A stretch of 45,667 nt of DNA, taken from NCBI GenBank assembly GCA_020852715.1, contig JADZAE010000059.1, positions 1 to 45,667 on the forward strand, given 5' to 3'. The notes under the pieces were generated by a model. The model worked only from the letters and a program-made list of their open reading frames with translations. It was not told where the DNA came from and did no database searches. Source of the DNA: Deltaproteobacteria bacterium (lineage in GTDB: Bacteria > Bdellovibrionota_C > UBA2361 > SZUA-149 > JADZAE01). Below are positions 26,673 through 35,231 of the stretch, piece by piece (positions within the stretch are counted from its first letter, which is position 1; every line of letters begins with the position of its first letter). The position numbers were made by a program, and so were the translations under genes.

Positions 26673-28415
26673 ATGAAGAGATTAGGAATTTTCCAAATAG
26701 TTTTTGTTTTTGTCCTATTGCTGTTGGATTATGGGAATCTTTGTTTAGCAGCTACAAAAAAAGCAAAAGACACAGGCCATGTTATTCGTAGCATTACCGT
26801 GGAAGTTCGCGATGTTTTCGACGAGCCGGATTTAGGAGTTTTCTATCGCACAGCAAATAACCTAAAAGTTACTACCCGAGAAAAAGTTATTCGTCGCGAA
26901 CTAATTTTTCGTGTTGGGGATGTTTATGATCCCTTTGTTATCGCTGAAAGCGTACGACACTTACGTGCTCTTTCTTCCATTCGTGATGTGAAAATCAAAA
27001 CCACCTTTGAAGGACAAAATGTCGATATTCACGTTTCTGTGCAAGATACCTGGACACTCTTTCCGCAAATTACCTATTCGCTTGGTGGTGGTTCTGATAA
27101 GCAATCCATCGGCATAGTTGATAGTAACTTCTTAGGCGAAGTTAAACGCGTAGAATTTTTCTATGCACAGGAGGAGAATAGGGAAAAGATTCAGGGCGTT
27201 TATGAAGATGATTTATTGTTTGGTACAAAAAATAAACTTTTATTGGGTCAGTTTTTTCGTTCTGATGGTTACCGCAGTGTTGCTTCTCTAGGTAAGCCCT
27301 TTCGTAGTCTAGTTGAAGATTATGCTTGGATTACCAATGCCGAATCCTATGATTTAGTTGATAAGCTTCATAAAAATGGCGACGAGCGTTACATCTTTCG
27401 TCATAATCACTTGGATTTCAATGGCGGCTATACATATTCAGAAGGTAGTCCCGAAAAACAGCTTCGACGTTATACTTTTGGCTACGACTATATGAATGAC
27501 AAATTTAAAGAGCCCTCGATGAATGATTATTCAGACGTCGAGGTTGATTATGATTCTGTCAGCCATGACCCCAACATGCTCCCCGATGAGCGTATTTTTA
27601 GTGGCCCATTCTTCTCTTATCGAAATATTGAACCGGAATTTATTTCGCTTAACCATATTGATAAGTTTGAACGGATTCAGGATTTTAATTTAGGTTTGGA
27701 GTATTTTGCCAAGATTGGTTATGCCCCTGAGCTGCTTGGCTCCCGCGACAGCACCATGTTTTTAGCTAGCAGCATCAGTCACGGCTATCGCCTTGATACC
27801 GCATCTTTCTTCCGTAACAGCTTTAGCGCCAGCTCTCGGGTCAATACCGATAATGTCACCAATGTTATCATCGGCGTGGAAATGAAGTATTATAATTACC
27901 TCGGCGATCGCTGTTTCTTTGGCTATCCTTTTGGTAAGCACACCATAGCCGGTAATTTCCAAGCTTATTTCACTGATAATCTAGACAAGGATAAAGAATA
28001 CTTACTCGGGGCCTTTTCCGGTTTGCGCGGCTATAAAGATCGCACCTTTTCCGGCCAAAATTATATGCTCCTTAATCTCGAAGATAGAATTTTTTATGTT
28101 GAGGATGTCTTAAAACTATTTAGTGTAGGTAGCGCTTTCTTTCTTGATGTTGGCGGCACCAGCAATAATGGCTTGGGATCCATCATCGAAAATAACCTTT
28201 ATGGCGACATTGGTTTTGGCCTCCGCATCGCTTTTCCACGCGCAGCCGGCAGTACCGTCTGGCGCTTTGATATCGCTTACCCCTTACGTGATGGCCCCGA
28301 CGGCAGTTCCCAATTCAAACCACGTTTCTTGATTACCATTGGCCAAATGTTTAATGGTAATTTGAGTACAGAAGCACCTGAGGCTAAGCAAGCAAAAGTC
28401 GACGTAGGGTTTTAA
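26673..28415 (+). CDS. BamA/Omp85-like outer-membrane protein
   Basis: The 580-residue protein has a signal peptide (about 1-27) and a POTRA-like region (about 38-125): IRSITVEVRDVFDEPD, REKVIRRELIFRVGDVYDPF, HLRALSSIRDVKIKT. That is the F-x-x-G-D-x-Y-x-x-x-x-x-x-x-x-x-x-R-x-L pattern of the last POTRA. The rest is a beta-barrel-like domain with alternating aromatic strands (GGTSNNGLGSI, DIGFGLRIAFPR, WRFDIAYPLRDGP) as in the surface-antigen domain. It is shorter than BamA (about 800 residues, five POTRAs), so it is a single-POTRA-type relative, perhaps a dedicated exporter or TamA-like. A terminator follows at 28479. Confidence 0.85.
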   Translation: MKRLGIFQIVFVFVLLLLDYGNLCLAATKKAKDTGHVIRSITVEVRDVFDEPDLGVFYRTANNLKVTTREKVIRRELIFRVGDVYDPFVIAESVRHLRALSSIRDVKIKTTFEGQNVDIHVSVQDTWTLFPQITYSLGGGSDKQSIGIVDSNFLGEVKRVEFFYAQEENREKIQGVYEDDLLFGTKNKLLLGQFFRSDGYRSVASLGKPFRSLVEDYAWITNAESYDLVDKLHKNGDERYIFRHNHLDFNGGYTYSEGSPEKQLRRYTFGYDYMNDKFKEPSMNDYSDVEVDYDSVSHDPNMLPDERIFSGPFFSYRNIEPEFISLNHIDKFERIQDFNLGLEYFAKIGYAPELLGSRDSTMFLASSISHGYRLDTASFFRNSFSASSRVNTDNVTNVIIGVEMKYYNYLGDRCFFGYPFGKHTIAGNFQAYFTDNLDKDKEYLLGAFSGLRGYKDRTFSGQNYMLLNLEDRIFYVEDVLKLFSVGSAFFLDVGGTSNNGLGSIIENNLYGDIGFGLRIAFPRAAGSTVWRFDIAYPLRDGPDGSSQFKPRFLITIGQMFNGNLSTEAPEAKQAKVDVGF

Positions 28416-28478
28416 GGAGCAATTTTGGGCGCCTGCTTTGTCAGGCGTCGCGTTCTATGGTGCTCATTTACATTTAGT

Positions 28479-28507
28479 AAACTCCGCTCCTCGACGCGGA
28501 GTTTTAT
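28479..28507 (+). terminator. Terminator after the Omp85-like gene
   Basis: AAACTCCGC (28479-28487) pairs with GCGGAGTTT (28496-28504), followed by TATA. It is 64 bp after the stop and could also work for transcripts arriving from the minus strand. A weaker hairpin CGCCTG/CAGGCG lies just before it (about 28430-28447). Confidence 0.75.
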
Positions 28508-28581
28508 ACATAAGTCCATCAAATGCGTTATTTTAGAACAGCACGCGTAAGCGCCATCGGCATAGGAAAAAGCCGCGGACG

Positions 28582-28708
28582 CTATGGAACGTGTGGCAGG
28601 ATCTGGAGGCAGTAGGCCGGAAGATAAGCCGCCAAATGCCGCGTGCCTGCGGGACGTCGGCAACCCAGTTGCTCGTTGGTACTCACAACATGTGTTCACG
28701 TTCCATAG
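28582..28708. ncRNA. Candidate structured RNA, strand and class unknown
   Basis: A 127-bp intergenic stretch is closed by a perfect 12-bp inverted repeat, CTATGGAACGTG (28582-28593) with CACGTTCCATAG (28697-28708). Inside are further self-complementary pieces: GGC..GGC with GCCGCC, CCGC-GTGCCT-GCGG, and GCAAC-CCA-GTTGC. The G+C is higher than in the surroundings. No credible ORF matches. There is loose resemblance on the plus strand to the core of small SRP RNA, but the diagnostic GGTCAGG and AGCAG loop bases are not there. It fills the 420-bp gap between the Omp85-like and nitroreductase genes. Confidence 0.45.
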
Positions 28709-28834
28709 GCACAGGTGAAATTGTTTACCCCCGTGACGGTTACATGTTGATTAAGACTTTAAAGTTTCACGTTTTTGATGTTTGGTTAAAGGCTTATTTT
28801 CTCGAACATTTATAATCAAATAGAAGAGACACTA

Positions 28835-29347
28835 CTACTTCCATTCAATAACTTCACTGGGTGCTTTGCGTGGTTTGATAATAGGAGATTCGTCGGCGTA
28901 ACCGATAGGGGTAAGAGCAACTATGCGCCAGGGTGGCTTAATGCCTAGATGTTTTTCCATCTTTTCGCCTTCAAAGGCACCTATCCAGCAAGTCGCTAAC
29001 CCTTCATTATTAGCGGAGAGTAAGATTTGATAAAATACTATAGAAAAATCAATCAGGTCAGTTGCCATGTAACCCGCATTGGTTGGATAACAAGTTTCTT
29101 GATTGGCTAAACCAACGATGATGTACGGAGCGTTAGCCATAAATACGTTGGCTTTACATAAACTGACAATTTGCTGGCGCTCTTTAATATCTTTGTAGAC
29201 TAAAAATTTATATGGCTGAAGGTTTTTTGCCGAAGGGGCAAAAGAGACGCTATCCGATAAAATATTTTTAATTATTTCACGGGGAACAGTATCTGTTTTA
29301 TACTTTCTGACACTTCTTCTTGTCCTAATTACTTGTTCGAAATCCAT
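28835..29347 (-). CDS. Nitroreductase family FMN enzyme
   Basis: The 170-residue protein has the family N-terminus EQVIRTRRSVRKYKTDTVPR (FMN-phosphate-binding Arg pair), then FAPSAKNLQPYKFLV (the P-S-x-x-N-x-Q-P-W/Y-x-F motif), APYIIVGLANQE, a central helix with LLSANNEGLATCWIGAF, and the C-terminal LTPIGYADESP. Such enzymes reduce nitro groups, quinones or flavins with NAD(P)H and work as dimers. The physiological substrate is not predictable. It is a single gene, divergent from the leuA leader. Confidence 0.92.
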   Translation of the reverse strand: MDFEQVIRTRRSVRKYKTDTVPREIIKNILSDSVSFAPSAKNLQPYKFLVYKDIKERQQIVSLCKANVFMANAPYIIVGLANQETCYPTNAGYMATDLIDFSIVFYQILLSANNEGLATCWIGAFEGEKMEKHLGIKPPWRIVALTPIGYADESPIIKPRKAPSEVIEWK

Positions 29348-29429
29348 AAAATTATTTTTTACTGGCTTGCTAAGATTAACTTCCTTCTGTAGTATAGGCA
29401 GCGTTTGGTTCTAATTCAATTTATTTATG

Positions 29430-29516
29430 ATGTCGTTAAATAGTAAAAACCTTGCTCAGAGTGCTCTTCTTCTAGGACTACTAGGTCTTAATAGAGGCGT
29501 TTACCCTGCCAGGTAA
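29430..29516 (+). CDS. leuL: Leucine-rich leader peptide of leuA
   Basis: A 28-residue ORF lies 133 bp before leuA and contains eight leucines (codons tta, ctt, ctt ctt cta, cta cta, ctt). The core SALLLGLLGLNRGVYPAR recalls enterobacterial leuL, where runs of Leu codons stall ribosomes when charged tRNA-Leu is low. The Leu-run ends about 6 codons before the stop, and the stop overlaps the hairpin at 29496-29547. An ATG just upstream (29427) is in the same frame. The role is transcription attenuation; the family leader precedent is established, its operation here is inferred. Confidence 0.78.
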   Translation: MSLNSKNLAQSALLLGLLGLNRGVYPAR

Positions 29517-29623
29517 GGTTTATTGGGGTCCTGGCGGAACAAACGCCGGGATCTGAAATAAATCCTTGCGCCTTTCTGCTTATCCCCAAATAATTAGTAA
29601 CTCTGAAACCGGGAAACGGTTTC
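29496..29623 (+). promoter_or_regulatory. leuA attenuator region (hairpins)
   Basis: GGCGTTT..GCCAGG (29496-29513) pairs with CCTGGC..AAACGCC (29530-29547), a 13-bp broken stem that begins inside the leader ORF, so a stalled ribosome would change it. A second hairpin, GAAACCG-ggaaa-CGGTTTC (29605-29623), sits just before the leuA ribosome site (AAAGGAG). It has no T run, so control may act on translation or via a factor rather than through a classic terminator. Confidence 0.6.
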
Positions 29624-29648
29624 GGTTGGGAAATAAAGGAGAATAAGC

Positions 29649-31322
29649 ATGCATAAACATCCAGCTCAGAAATACATAAAAACTCCGCCAGTGGTTATGT
29701 CTGACCGACGGTGGCCTAGCCAAGAACTAACTCAAGCTCCCATTTGGTGCAGCGTGGATTTACGTGATGGCAATCAAGCACTTATCGCGCCGATGAATTT
29801 AGAAAAAAAACTGGAAATGTTTAAACTTTTGCTGGCGATCGGTTTTAAGGAGATCGAAGTTGGATTTCCTTCGGCATCGGAAACAGAGTATAGTTTTCTT
29901 CGCTATTTAATCGAAAAGAAATTAGTGCCTGGGGATGTTAAAGTTCAGGTGCTTACTCAGTCTCGGGAACATTTAATCCAAAAGACTTTTGAATCATTGC
30001 GCGGCGCGAAACAGGCGATTGTCCATTTGTATAATTCTACTTCTACGCTGCAACGTAAAGTGGTTTTTCGCTTGGAAAAGCAGGAGATTATTAAAATTGG
30101 TGTGGATGGTGCTCGTCTAATTAAAAATTTGGCGGAACAAGCTCCCGACACAAAGTTTACTTTTGAATATTCTCCGGAGAGTTTTTCGGGAACGGAACTC
30201 GATTTTGCTGTCGAGATCTGTGATGCCATTGTTGATGTTTGGCAGCCGACAGTTGATAATAGGGTAATTATTAATCTCCCGGCGACCGTGGAGATGGCTA
30301 CCCCTAACATTTATGCAGATCAAATCGAATGGTTTTGCTCTCATGTGAAAAACCGCGACAAGATTCTAATTAGTTTGCATGCACATAATGATAGGGGTTG
30401 TGCTGTAGCGGCTACGGAACTTGCCTTGTTAGCTGGTGCTGATCGCGTGGAAGGAACCTTGTTTGGTAACGGTGAGCGTACAGGAAATGTTGATCTGGTT
30501 ACAGTGGCGCTTAATTTGTATTCGCAAGGCATACATCCGGGCTTGGATTTCAGTGATTTACCACGTATTGCAGAGGTTTGTGAGCGTCTGACTAGCATCC
30601 CCACCCACACTCGTGCTCCTTATGCGGGGGAGTTGGTTTTTACTGCATTTTCCGGATCGCATCAGGATGCAATTAATAAAGGGATGCTCTACACCTCTTC
30701 AAGTGCTACGGATAAATGGGAAGTGCCCTATTTGCCGATTGACCCTAAAGATATCGGGCGCAGTTATGAAGGCATTGTGCGCATCAACAGTCAATCCGGT
30801 AAAGGTGGAGTTGCGTATGTTATGCGTAGCGAGCATGGCTTTAATCTTCCCAAGAGAATGCATGCGGAATTTGCGCGAGTTGTTCAGGCTAAGGCTGATG
30901 CTATTGGGAAAGAGCTTAGACCAGAAGAGATTTGGGAGACATTTCATGCGGAGTATGTGTTTGTGAATAATCCATTGGACCTATTAAACTTTGAAACCGA
31001 TAAGTCCATTAGCTCGCATCATGTGCAGTGCTGTTTCCAACTAAACAAAGACGGCGCTGCTTGTCAGTTTTATGGCCAAGGAAATGGTCCGATTGATGCG
31101 TTAAAAGAAGCAATTGCCCGTGAAATGAATATTAACTTTAATGTTGAGGATTATAGCCAGCATTCTCTTGGCGGCGGAGCCGATGCCGAGGCCGTAAGTT
31201 ATATTGCGATAAAAGTAGCTAGCGGTCAGGTCGTGTATGGAGTGGGAATAGACTCGAATATTACGCTTTCCGGTCTTAAGGCTTTAATCAGCGCGGTAAA
31301 TAGACTGCTACGGTTGTCTTAG
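29649..31322 (+). CDS. leuA: 2-isopropylmalate synthase (type 2, long form)
   Basis: The 557-residue enzyme condenses acetyl-CoA and 2-ketoisovalerate in the first committed step of leucine synthesis. The N-terminal TIM barrel has WCSVDLRDGNQALIAPMNL (metal-binding Asp, catalytic Arg), FKEIEVGFPSASETEY, ISLHAHNDRGCAVAATEL (metal His-x-His) and EGTLFGNGERTGNVDLV. The C-terminal domain (about 420-557) is the regulatory LeuA dimer domain that binds leucine. This long type occurs in actinobacteria and many proteobacteria. A strong AAAGGAG precedes the ATG, and the leucine-rich leader sits upstream. leuB, C and D are not in the window. Confidence 0.98.
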   Translation: MHKHPAQKYIKTPPVVMSDRRWPSQELTQAPIWCSVDLRDGNQALIAPMNLEKKLEMFKLLLAIGFKEIEVGFPSASETEYSFLRYLIEKKLVPGDVKVQVLTQSREHLIQKTFESLRGAKQAIVHLYNSTSTLQRKVVFRLEKQEIIKIGVDGARLIKNLAEQAPDTKFTFEYSPESFSGTELDFAVEICDAIVDVWQPTVDNRVIINLPATVEMATPNIYADQIEWFCSHVKNRDKILISLHAHNDRGCAVAATELALLAGADRVEGTLFGNGERTGNVDLVTVALNLYSQGIHPGLDFSDLPRIAEVCERLTSIPTHTRAPYAGELVFTAFSGSHQDAINKGMLYTSSSATDKWEVPYLPIDPKDIGRSYEGIVRINSQSGKGGVAYVMRSEHGFNLPKRMHAEFARVVQAKADAIGKELRPEEIWETFHAEYVFVNNPLDLLNFETDKSISSHHVQCCFQLNKDGAACQFYGQGNGPIDALKEAIAREMNINFNVEDYSQHSLGGGADAEAVSYIAIKVASGQVVYGVGIDSNITLSGLKALISAVNRLLRLS

Positions 31323-31327
31323 CTGAG

Positions 31328-31378
31328 TAAACCCAACTAGTCATCCATGTTCTTCTAAAATGAATGACGTTGGGTTTA
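31328..31378. terminator. Terminator between leuA and the T3SS operon
   Basis: TAAACCCAAC (31328-31337) pairs perfectly with GTTGGGTTTA (31369-31378); GTCAT/ATGAC extends the stem inside. It lies between convergent leuA and the TPR lipoprotein gene and may serve both. Confidence 0.8.
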
Positions 31379-31416
31379 TTACCTAGGAAAACACAATTCA
31401 AGGTCTTTGTTTCAAC

Positions 31417-32040
31417 TTACTTTTTATGTGCGGTATTATCCTGAGCTTTTATTTTTTTAAGGTTCTTTTTGACAAGAGTTCCCTCTCGATCATAGGAATG
31501 CTGTGCAGCTAGGAGTTCTTGTTGGGCAAATTTTCTTATTTCAGCACTATGCTTACTGTGTTTTACAAGAAACACAGCATAGTTATTGCGAGCCTGATAA
31601 TTGAGAGGATTATGTTGCAAAGCTAGTAGATAGAGCTGACGAGCGATGAGCAAATCATTGTTTCTTTCAGCAATCATGGCCAAATGCGCATAAGCTGGAT
31701 CGTAAGTATTATCAAGCGCTAAGGCCTGCTGGAAATAAAACTTGGCTTGCTCCAAGTCCCCTTGCTTAAGAGCAAGACAACCCAGTGCATCCTGCACACG
31801 TACATCATCAGACTTCAGGGCAGTGGCGATTTTTAAGGCCGCTTCGGCGTCGCCTAAATCATTCTTGCTATCTGACTCCAGAGCGGTATTGGCAGCGATA
31901 AGCAATTCTACCAACTTATTTTCTACAAGCATCATTTCTTCCGGAGTTCTAGGTTGCTCCATTGGAACGCAAGCGACCAGCAACAAACTAGTAAATAAAA
32001 TAACGTTTTGAAGAATAATATTTAATTTATTGTTAATCAT
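31417..32040 (-). CDS. TPR lipoprotein at the end of the T3SS operon
   Basis: The protein is 207 residues from the ATG at 32040; an earlier in-frame ATG at 32055 lies inside sctV. The signal peptide ends in a good lipobox LVAC (about residue 24). TPR repeats follow between about 60 and 165, with the W/A-x-x-L-G-x-x-x-x-x-x-x-x-A pattern in LGCLALKQGDLEQAKFYFQQ and LAMIAERNNDLLIARQLYLL. The C-terminus is basic. The start overlaps the end of sctV, so it is co-transcribed. A role as an envelope pilotin-like or assembly factor for the T3SS is suggested by position; SctG/SctW-like families also have helical repeats, but I cannot match it to one. Confidence 0.83.
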   Translation of the reverse strand: MINNKLNIILQNVILFTSLLLVACVPMEQPRTPEEMMLVENKLVELLIAANTALESDSKNDLGDAEAALKIATALKSDDVRVQDALGCLALKQGDLEQAKFYFQQALALDNTYDPAYAHLAMIAERNNDLLIARQLYLLALQHNPLNYQARNNYAVFLVKHSKHSAEIRKFAQQELLAAQHSYDREGTLVKKNLKKIKAQDNTAHKK

Positions 32041-32044
32041 AGTC

Positions 32045-34057
32045 TTAAGCGGCATCTTTAATTGAATCTAGAGAATCATCGATTTCCTCGCTTCCAAGCT
32101 GTAGCGTCGCCCCTAACTTTATTTTCTCTAGCACGTTAATTTTTACAGCTGTAAGTATTTCGGTTGCGGCGACCACGCGAATGACGGGAAATTGCTCAGC
32201 AATAAGTTTAGCTAAATAACTTCGGGCGTAAGTAGAAGTCATAATGATTACTTGCTCACCTGTATTATTGTCCACTAGTTCAGCAAGTTTCTCTATTAGC
32301 TCATGATGGAACTCGGGTAGAAGAGAATTCCCCGTTAGGGCAGCCAAGCATAAAACTCGGTTCAGGCGGTTATCAAGTGTATATACATCAATCTCGTTAG
32401 AGCCATTTTTTATTTGTCTAGTTATTGTTCGAGCTAATGCCTGACGCACAGTCGCTAAAGTTTCACGCATTTTCATGGGAGGACGATTTGTGCCAGAAGT
32501 ATCATTGGAGGCAGGTTCGTTTACCTGCACAATCAATGTGTCATTGGGAGAATTACTATCGATCATGTATTTGTGATTGGCAATTGCTTGCAAAATCGTC
32601 GCTAATTCCCGAATAGGAATTTTTTCTGTAAGTAGTTGCTTCAAAATATTTGTCAGTCCGGTAACAGATATAATATCCGGGACAACATTATTAACCAGAT
32701 CTTCACAGATGCTAAGATGAGCCTCGAGCAAAGTTCTGGTATGTGTATCATTAATAAATTCTACCAAATGATCGGTTAAAAAATTTTCCAAACGTTTCAC
32801 GAAAACGTCAGCGACGGATAGGGGGGAAAAGGGAGCGATATTATTATAATCTAAATCTTCAATATGGCAGCTGTTTAAATAAAAACTAGCAATAGTTCTC
32901 TCCGGATCATTATCAATTTCTAGCTGTGGTTCCGGAATTAATACGCCCCAAGTAACAAATATTTTTTCGCGTAATTGTGAAATATCTCCGACGATATTGC
33001 CCTTTTGTTGTAAATCGAAAGTTAGGCGCGGAGTAACTTTGACTAACAAGGGAGAGTAAATTTTAGGGCGAAAACCTTGGGTCTCCACTTCTTCAATATG
33101 GTGCTCTTTTCGGTAATGGCCCTTTGCCGCGTAGATGACAGAAAGGATGGCCAGAAATAAAAAAGGGAAGGTGGGTAGCTCAGGGACAATACTTAATGCT
33201 CCAAGTAAAGCTCCGGTGATAATAAAAACTCTTGGCTCTTGGCTTAATTGCCTAGCCAAATCTCTACCGATAAAAGTATCCTCTATGTCTCTAACTCTGG
33301 TGATCGCAATGGCGGCGGCAACGGCCACGAGTAATGCCGGAATTTGTGAAACTAAACCATCGCCGATAGTGAGCAAGCTGTAGCGGGCGACAGAATCAGA
33401 AAATGAAAGATTTTGCTGTAAAACTCCGAGGATAATGCCGGCACTAATATTTAAGGTGGTAATCAATAATCCGGCAATGGCATCGCCTTTTACAAATTTC
33501 ATTGCTCCATCGAGTGCGCCATAAAGCTTTGCTTCTCGCTGTAAATCTTGCCGGCGTATTTTTGCTTCGCTTAAGGAAAGTGCTCCGGCGCGCAATTCAG
33601 CATCAATAGCCATTTGTTTTCCCGGCATCGCATCGAGCGTAAAGCGCGCTGCTACTTCGGCCACGCGTTCTGCCCCTTTGGAAATTACTAGGAACTGAAT
33701 GATCGTTAAAATGATAAAGACTACGCAGCCGACAACTAAGTTCCCGCCAACGACAAAATGACCGAATGCAGCGACAATGCTTGGTGCATCGCCCCCACTC
33801 AGGATTTGTCTGGTTGTGGAAATGTTAAGTCCTAAACGAAACAAAGTGGTTAGTAACAGGACTGAAGGTAATGAGGTGAAGCGCTCAGGCTCTGACAAGT
33901 ATACGGAAGTGATAAGTAACAACAAAGAAAAGGTGATATTACAAACTAGAAGAGAATCGAGCACAGCTGGGGGTAGAGGGAAGATCATCATAGCGACCAC
34001 TGATACCACTGCCAATGGTAAGAGTAAGTCGCTAGCTGTGCTCGATGTAAATTTCAT
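32045..34057 (-). CDS. sctV: T3SS export-gate protein SctV (FlhA/YscV family)
   Basis: The 670-residue protein has about eight N-terminal membrane segments (1-315) and a soluble C-terminal domain that forms the export-gate ring and binds substrate-chaperone complexes. The FHIPEP core is clear: TTLFRLGLNISTTRQIL, FVVGGNLVVGCVVFIILTII, GAERVAEVAARFTLDAMPGK, ELRAGALSLSEAKIRRQDL, REAKLYGALDGAMKFVKGDA, and LLTIGDGLVSQIPALLVAVA. It could be flagellar FlhA by fold alone, but sctJ-type lipoprotein and sctQ genes in the same operon, with no flagellar genes, favour the injectisome type. It follows the 140-residue gene by 5 bp. Confidence 0.95.
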   Translation of the reverse strand: MKFTSSTASDLLLPLAVVSVVAMMIFPLPPAVLDSLLVCNITFSLLLLITSVYLSEPERFTSLPSVLLLTTLFRLGLNISTTRQILSGGDAPSIVAAFGHFVVGGNLVVGCVVFIILTIIQFLVISKGAERVAEVAARFTLDAMPGKQMAIDAELRAGALSLSEAKIRRQDLQREAKLYGALDGAMKFVKGDAIAGLLITTLNISAGIILGVLQQNLSFSDSVARYSLLTIGDGLVSQIPALLVAVAAAIAITRVRDIEDTFIGRDLARQLSQEPRVFIITGALLGALSIVPELPTFPFLFLAILSVIYAAKGHYRKEHHIEEVETQGFRPKIYSPLLVKVTPRLTFDLQQKGNIVGDISQLREKIFVTWGVLIPEPQLEIDNDPERTIASFYLNSCHIEDLDYNNIAPFSPLSVADVFVKRLENFLTDHLVEFINDTHTRTLLEAHLSICEDLVNNVVPDIISVTGLTNILKQLLTEKIPIRELATILQAIANHKYMIDSNSPNDTLIVQVNEPASNDTSGTNRPPMKMRETLATVRQALARTITRQIKNGSNEIDVYTLDNRLNRVLCLAALTGNSLLPEFHHELIEKLAELVDNNTGEQVIIMTSTYARSYLAKLIAEQFPVIRVVAATEILTAVKINVLEKIKLGATLQLGSEEIDDSLDSIKDAA

Positions 34058-34062
34058 GATAA

Positions 34063-34485
34063 TTATTTAATATTATTGATGCTATTCATTGCTGTATCAT
34101 GCAAAGTCTTAAGCATATTGGAGATGAAGCTATACATACTTTGCAGCTTTTGTAGCGCATTTTGTAAAAGCATCTGTTTTGTTTGCTCATTGACTGATCC
34201 GCCAACTTTGCCCGAAATAACATCGCCGATAAAACTCCACATATCACGCTCACTGGATGTGATGTTGATATTTTTGTTTATCTGATCAACCAAGCTATCA
34301 TAATTATTCTTGGTCTTAGCTTGAGTGCTTTTACTGGACGACGAGCCAGAGCTTCCACTAGCTCCGCTGCTGTTACTATTGCTGGTAGTGCTATTGGTAC
34401 TTTTGCTTTTTGTCTTTGTCGCCTCTGGCATTACATGATCAATAAATTCAAGAAATGCAGGCCGATCGATTGTTGAAGTAGTCAT
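34063..34485 (-). CDS. Candidate T3SS needle- or rod-like small helical protein
   Basis: The 140-residue protein has no signal peptide. After a short N-terminus comes a Ser/Thr/Asn/Gly low-complexity stretch (about 22-58), then a helical region (60-140). The C-terminal ALQKLQSMYSFISNMLKTLH, then DTAMNSINNIK, resembles needle subunits such as MxiH/PrgI (YNLYRNAQSNTVKVIKD and following). The overall length exceeds the usual 80, mostly from the Ser-rich insert. It sits between another small helical gene and sctV. I call this by pattern and position only; it could be a secreted effector or a translocator. Confidence 0.55.
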   Translation of the reverse strand: MTTSTIDRPAFLEFIDHVMPEATKTKSKSTNSTTSNSNSSGASGSSGSSSSKSTQAKTKNNYDSLVDQINKNINITSSERDMWSFIGDVISGKVGGSVNEQTKQMLLQNALQKLQSMYSFISNMLKTLHDTAMNSINNIK

Positions 34486-34506
34486 AATTTGTCTCCTGTT
34501 AATGAA

Positions 34507-34812
34507 TTATCCAACTCTAATGTTTCTGACTGGGGCCATTTTGGTTTCATGTTTGGTTTTTTCTACATTGGAAACCATAGTCATAGTTAGATTTTCCCTG
34601 TTCATTTCCTGCTGTAATTGAATTAAACTCATATTGTCAGCGGGTAGAGAGCCCATAGCGGCATTGCCTGCCAACCCTAGAGCTGTTGAACCTACAGAAC
34701 GAAAAGTATCTAAAAATGTTTTTCCTAACCCGCTGCCACTAATTGCCGACTGGCCGGTGTAGCTTTGCAGGGTAGAATAACCCGAACCTGATTGTATGTT
34801 ATTTAAACCCAT
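34507..34812 (-). CDS. Candidate T3SS rod/needle-type small protein
   Basis: The 101-residue protein lacks a signal peptide. The first half is Ser/Gly-rich and flexible. The C-terminal segment SLIQLQQEMNRENLTMTMVS, then NVEKTKHETKMAPVRNIR, is an amphipathic helix like those at the ends of inner-rod (SctI) or needle (SctF) proteins. Neighbours (SpoA protein upstream, 140-residue protein downstream, sctV) support a T3SS role. The exact component cannot be assigned; SctI versus SctF is undecided. Confidence 0.55.
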   Translation of the reverse strand: MGLNNIQSGSGYSTLQSYTGQSAISGSGLGKTFLDTFRSVGSTALGLAGNAAMGSLPADNMSLIQLQQEMNRENLTMTMVSNVEKTKHETKMAPVRNIRVG

Positions 34813-34901
34813 AAAATTCTCCTCTTGAGGTTGTTAATATTGAAAACAGCAGCTGCTATTTTCCCTTCCTTTTAATTATCGAAGGTTTTCAGAATTCATT
34901 G

Positions 34902-35231
34902 CTAAATTTCCACAGTGGTGATGGAAAAAGTTAAGTAGTCACCTTCGCAACGCAGCTGTCCGGTAGCAAACTTTCTCTGATTTACTAGTAGATTAGCTGT
35001 TGAATTATGCAACAAAGAGGTGGCTATTTCCTGAGAATTGCTAAGATTTAATACTTCCTCAACGCTAAGTTTAACGCCTTCGATTTGCAGTGTTGCCATT
35101 ACCTCAAGTTGCTCTAAAAGGCCTATTTGATCTTGAAATAAGTTGGTAGGCTTTTCTTTCTTTTCGTTGAGCTCCTGAAAGTTGCCGAACAATGACTCCG
35201 ACTGTTTTATTTGTAATGCTAAATCATTCAT
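34902..35231 (-). CDS. SpoA-domain (FliN/SctQ-C-like) T3SS C-ring protein
   Basis: The 109-residue protein ends in one SpoA domain (about 38-109). It has the spacing L-E-V-x-A-x-L x4 G V x L S V E E V L x L, then TANLLVNQRKFATGQLRCEG and YLTFSITTVEI, matching FliN/SctQ C-terminal domains (V-x-V-N-G-x-x-x-A-x-G-E). The N-terminal third is acidic and Glu/Lys-rich. It follows the FliM-like gene on the same strand, so SctQ is split into two genes here. Identification is by motif; I am fairly sure of the domain. Confidence 0.75.
   Translation of the reverse strand: MNDLALQIKQSESLFGNFQELNEKKEKPTNLFQDQIGLLEQLEVMATLQIEGVKLSVEEVLNLSNSQEIATSLLHNSTANLLVNQRKFATGQLRCEGDYLTFSITTVEI

Noticed and set aside
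28582..28708. SRP RNA (ffs)
   Set aside because: Layout on the plus strand is loosely similar (CCGGAAG, then GCGTG), but the diagnostic GGTCAGG and AGCAG asymmetric-loop bases are absent. Left as an unassigned structure.
28412..28815. ORFs on both strands over the structured element
   Set aside because: They have no family motif or good ribosome sites, and the inverted repeats explain the sequence better than coding.
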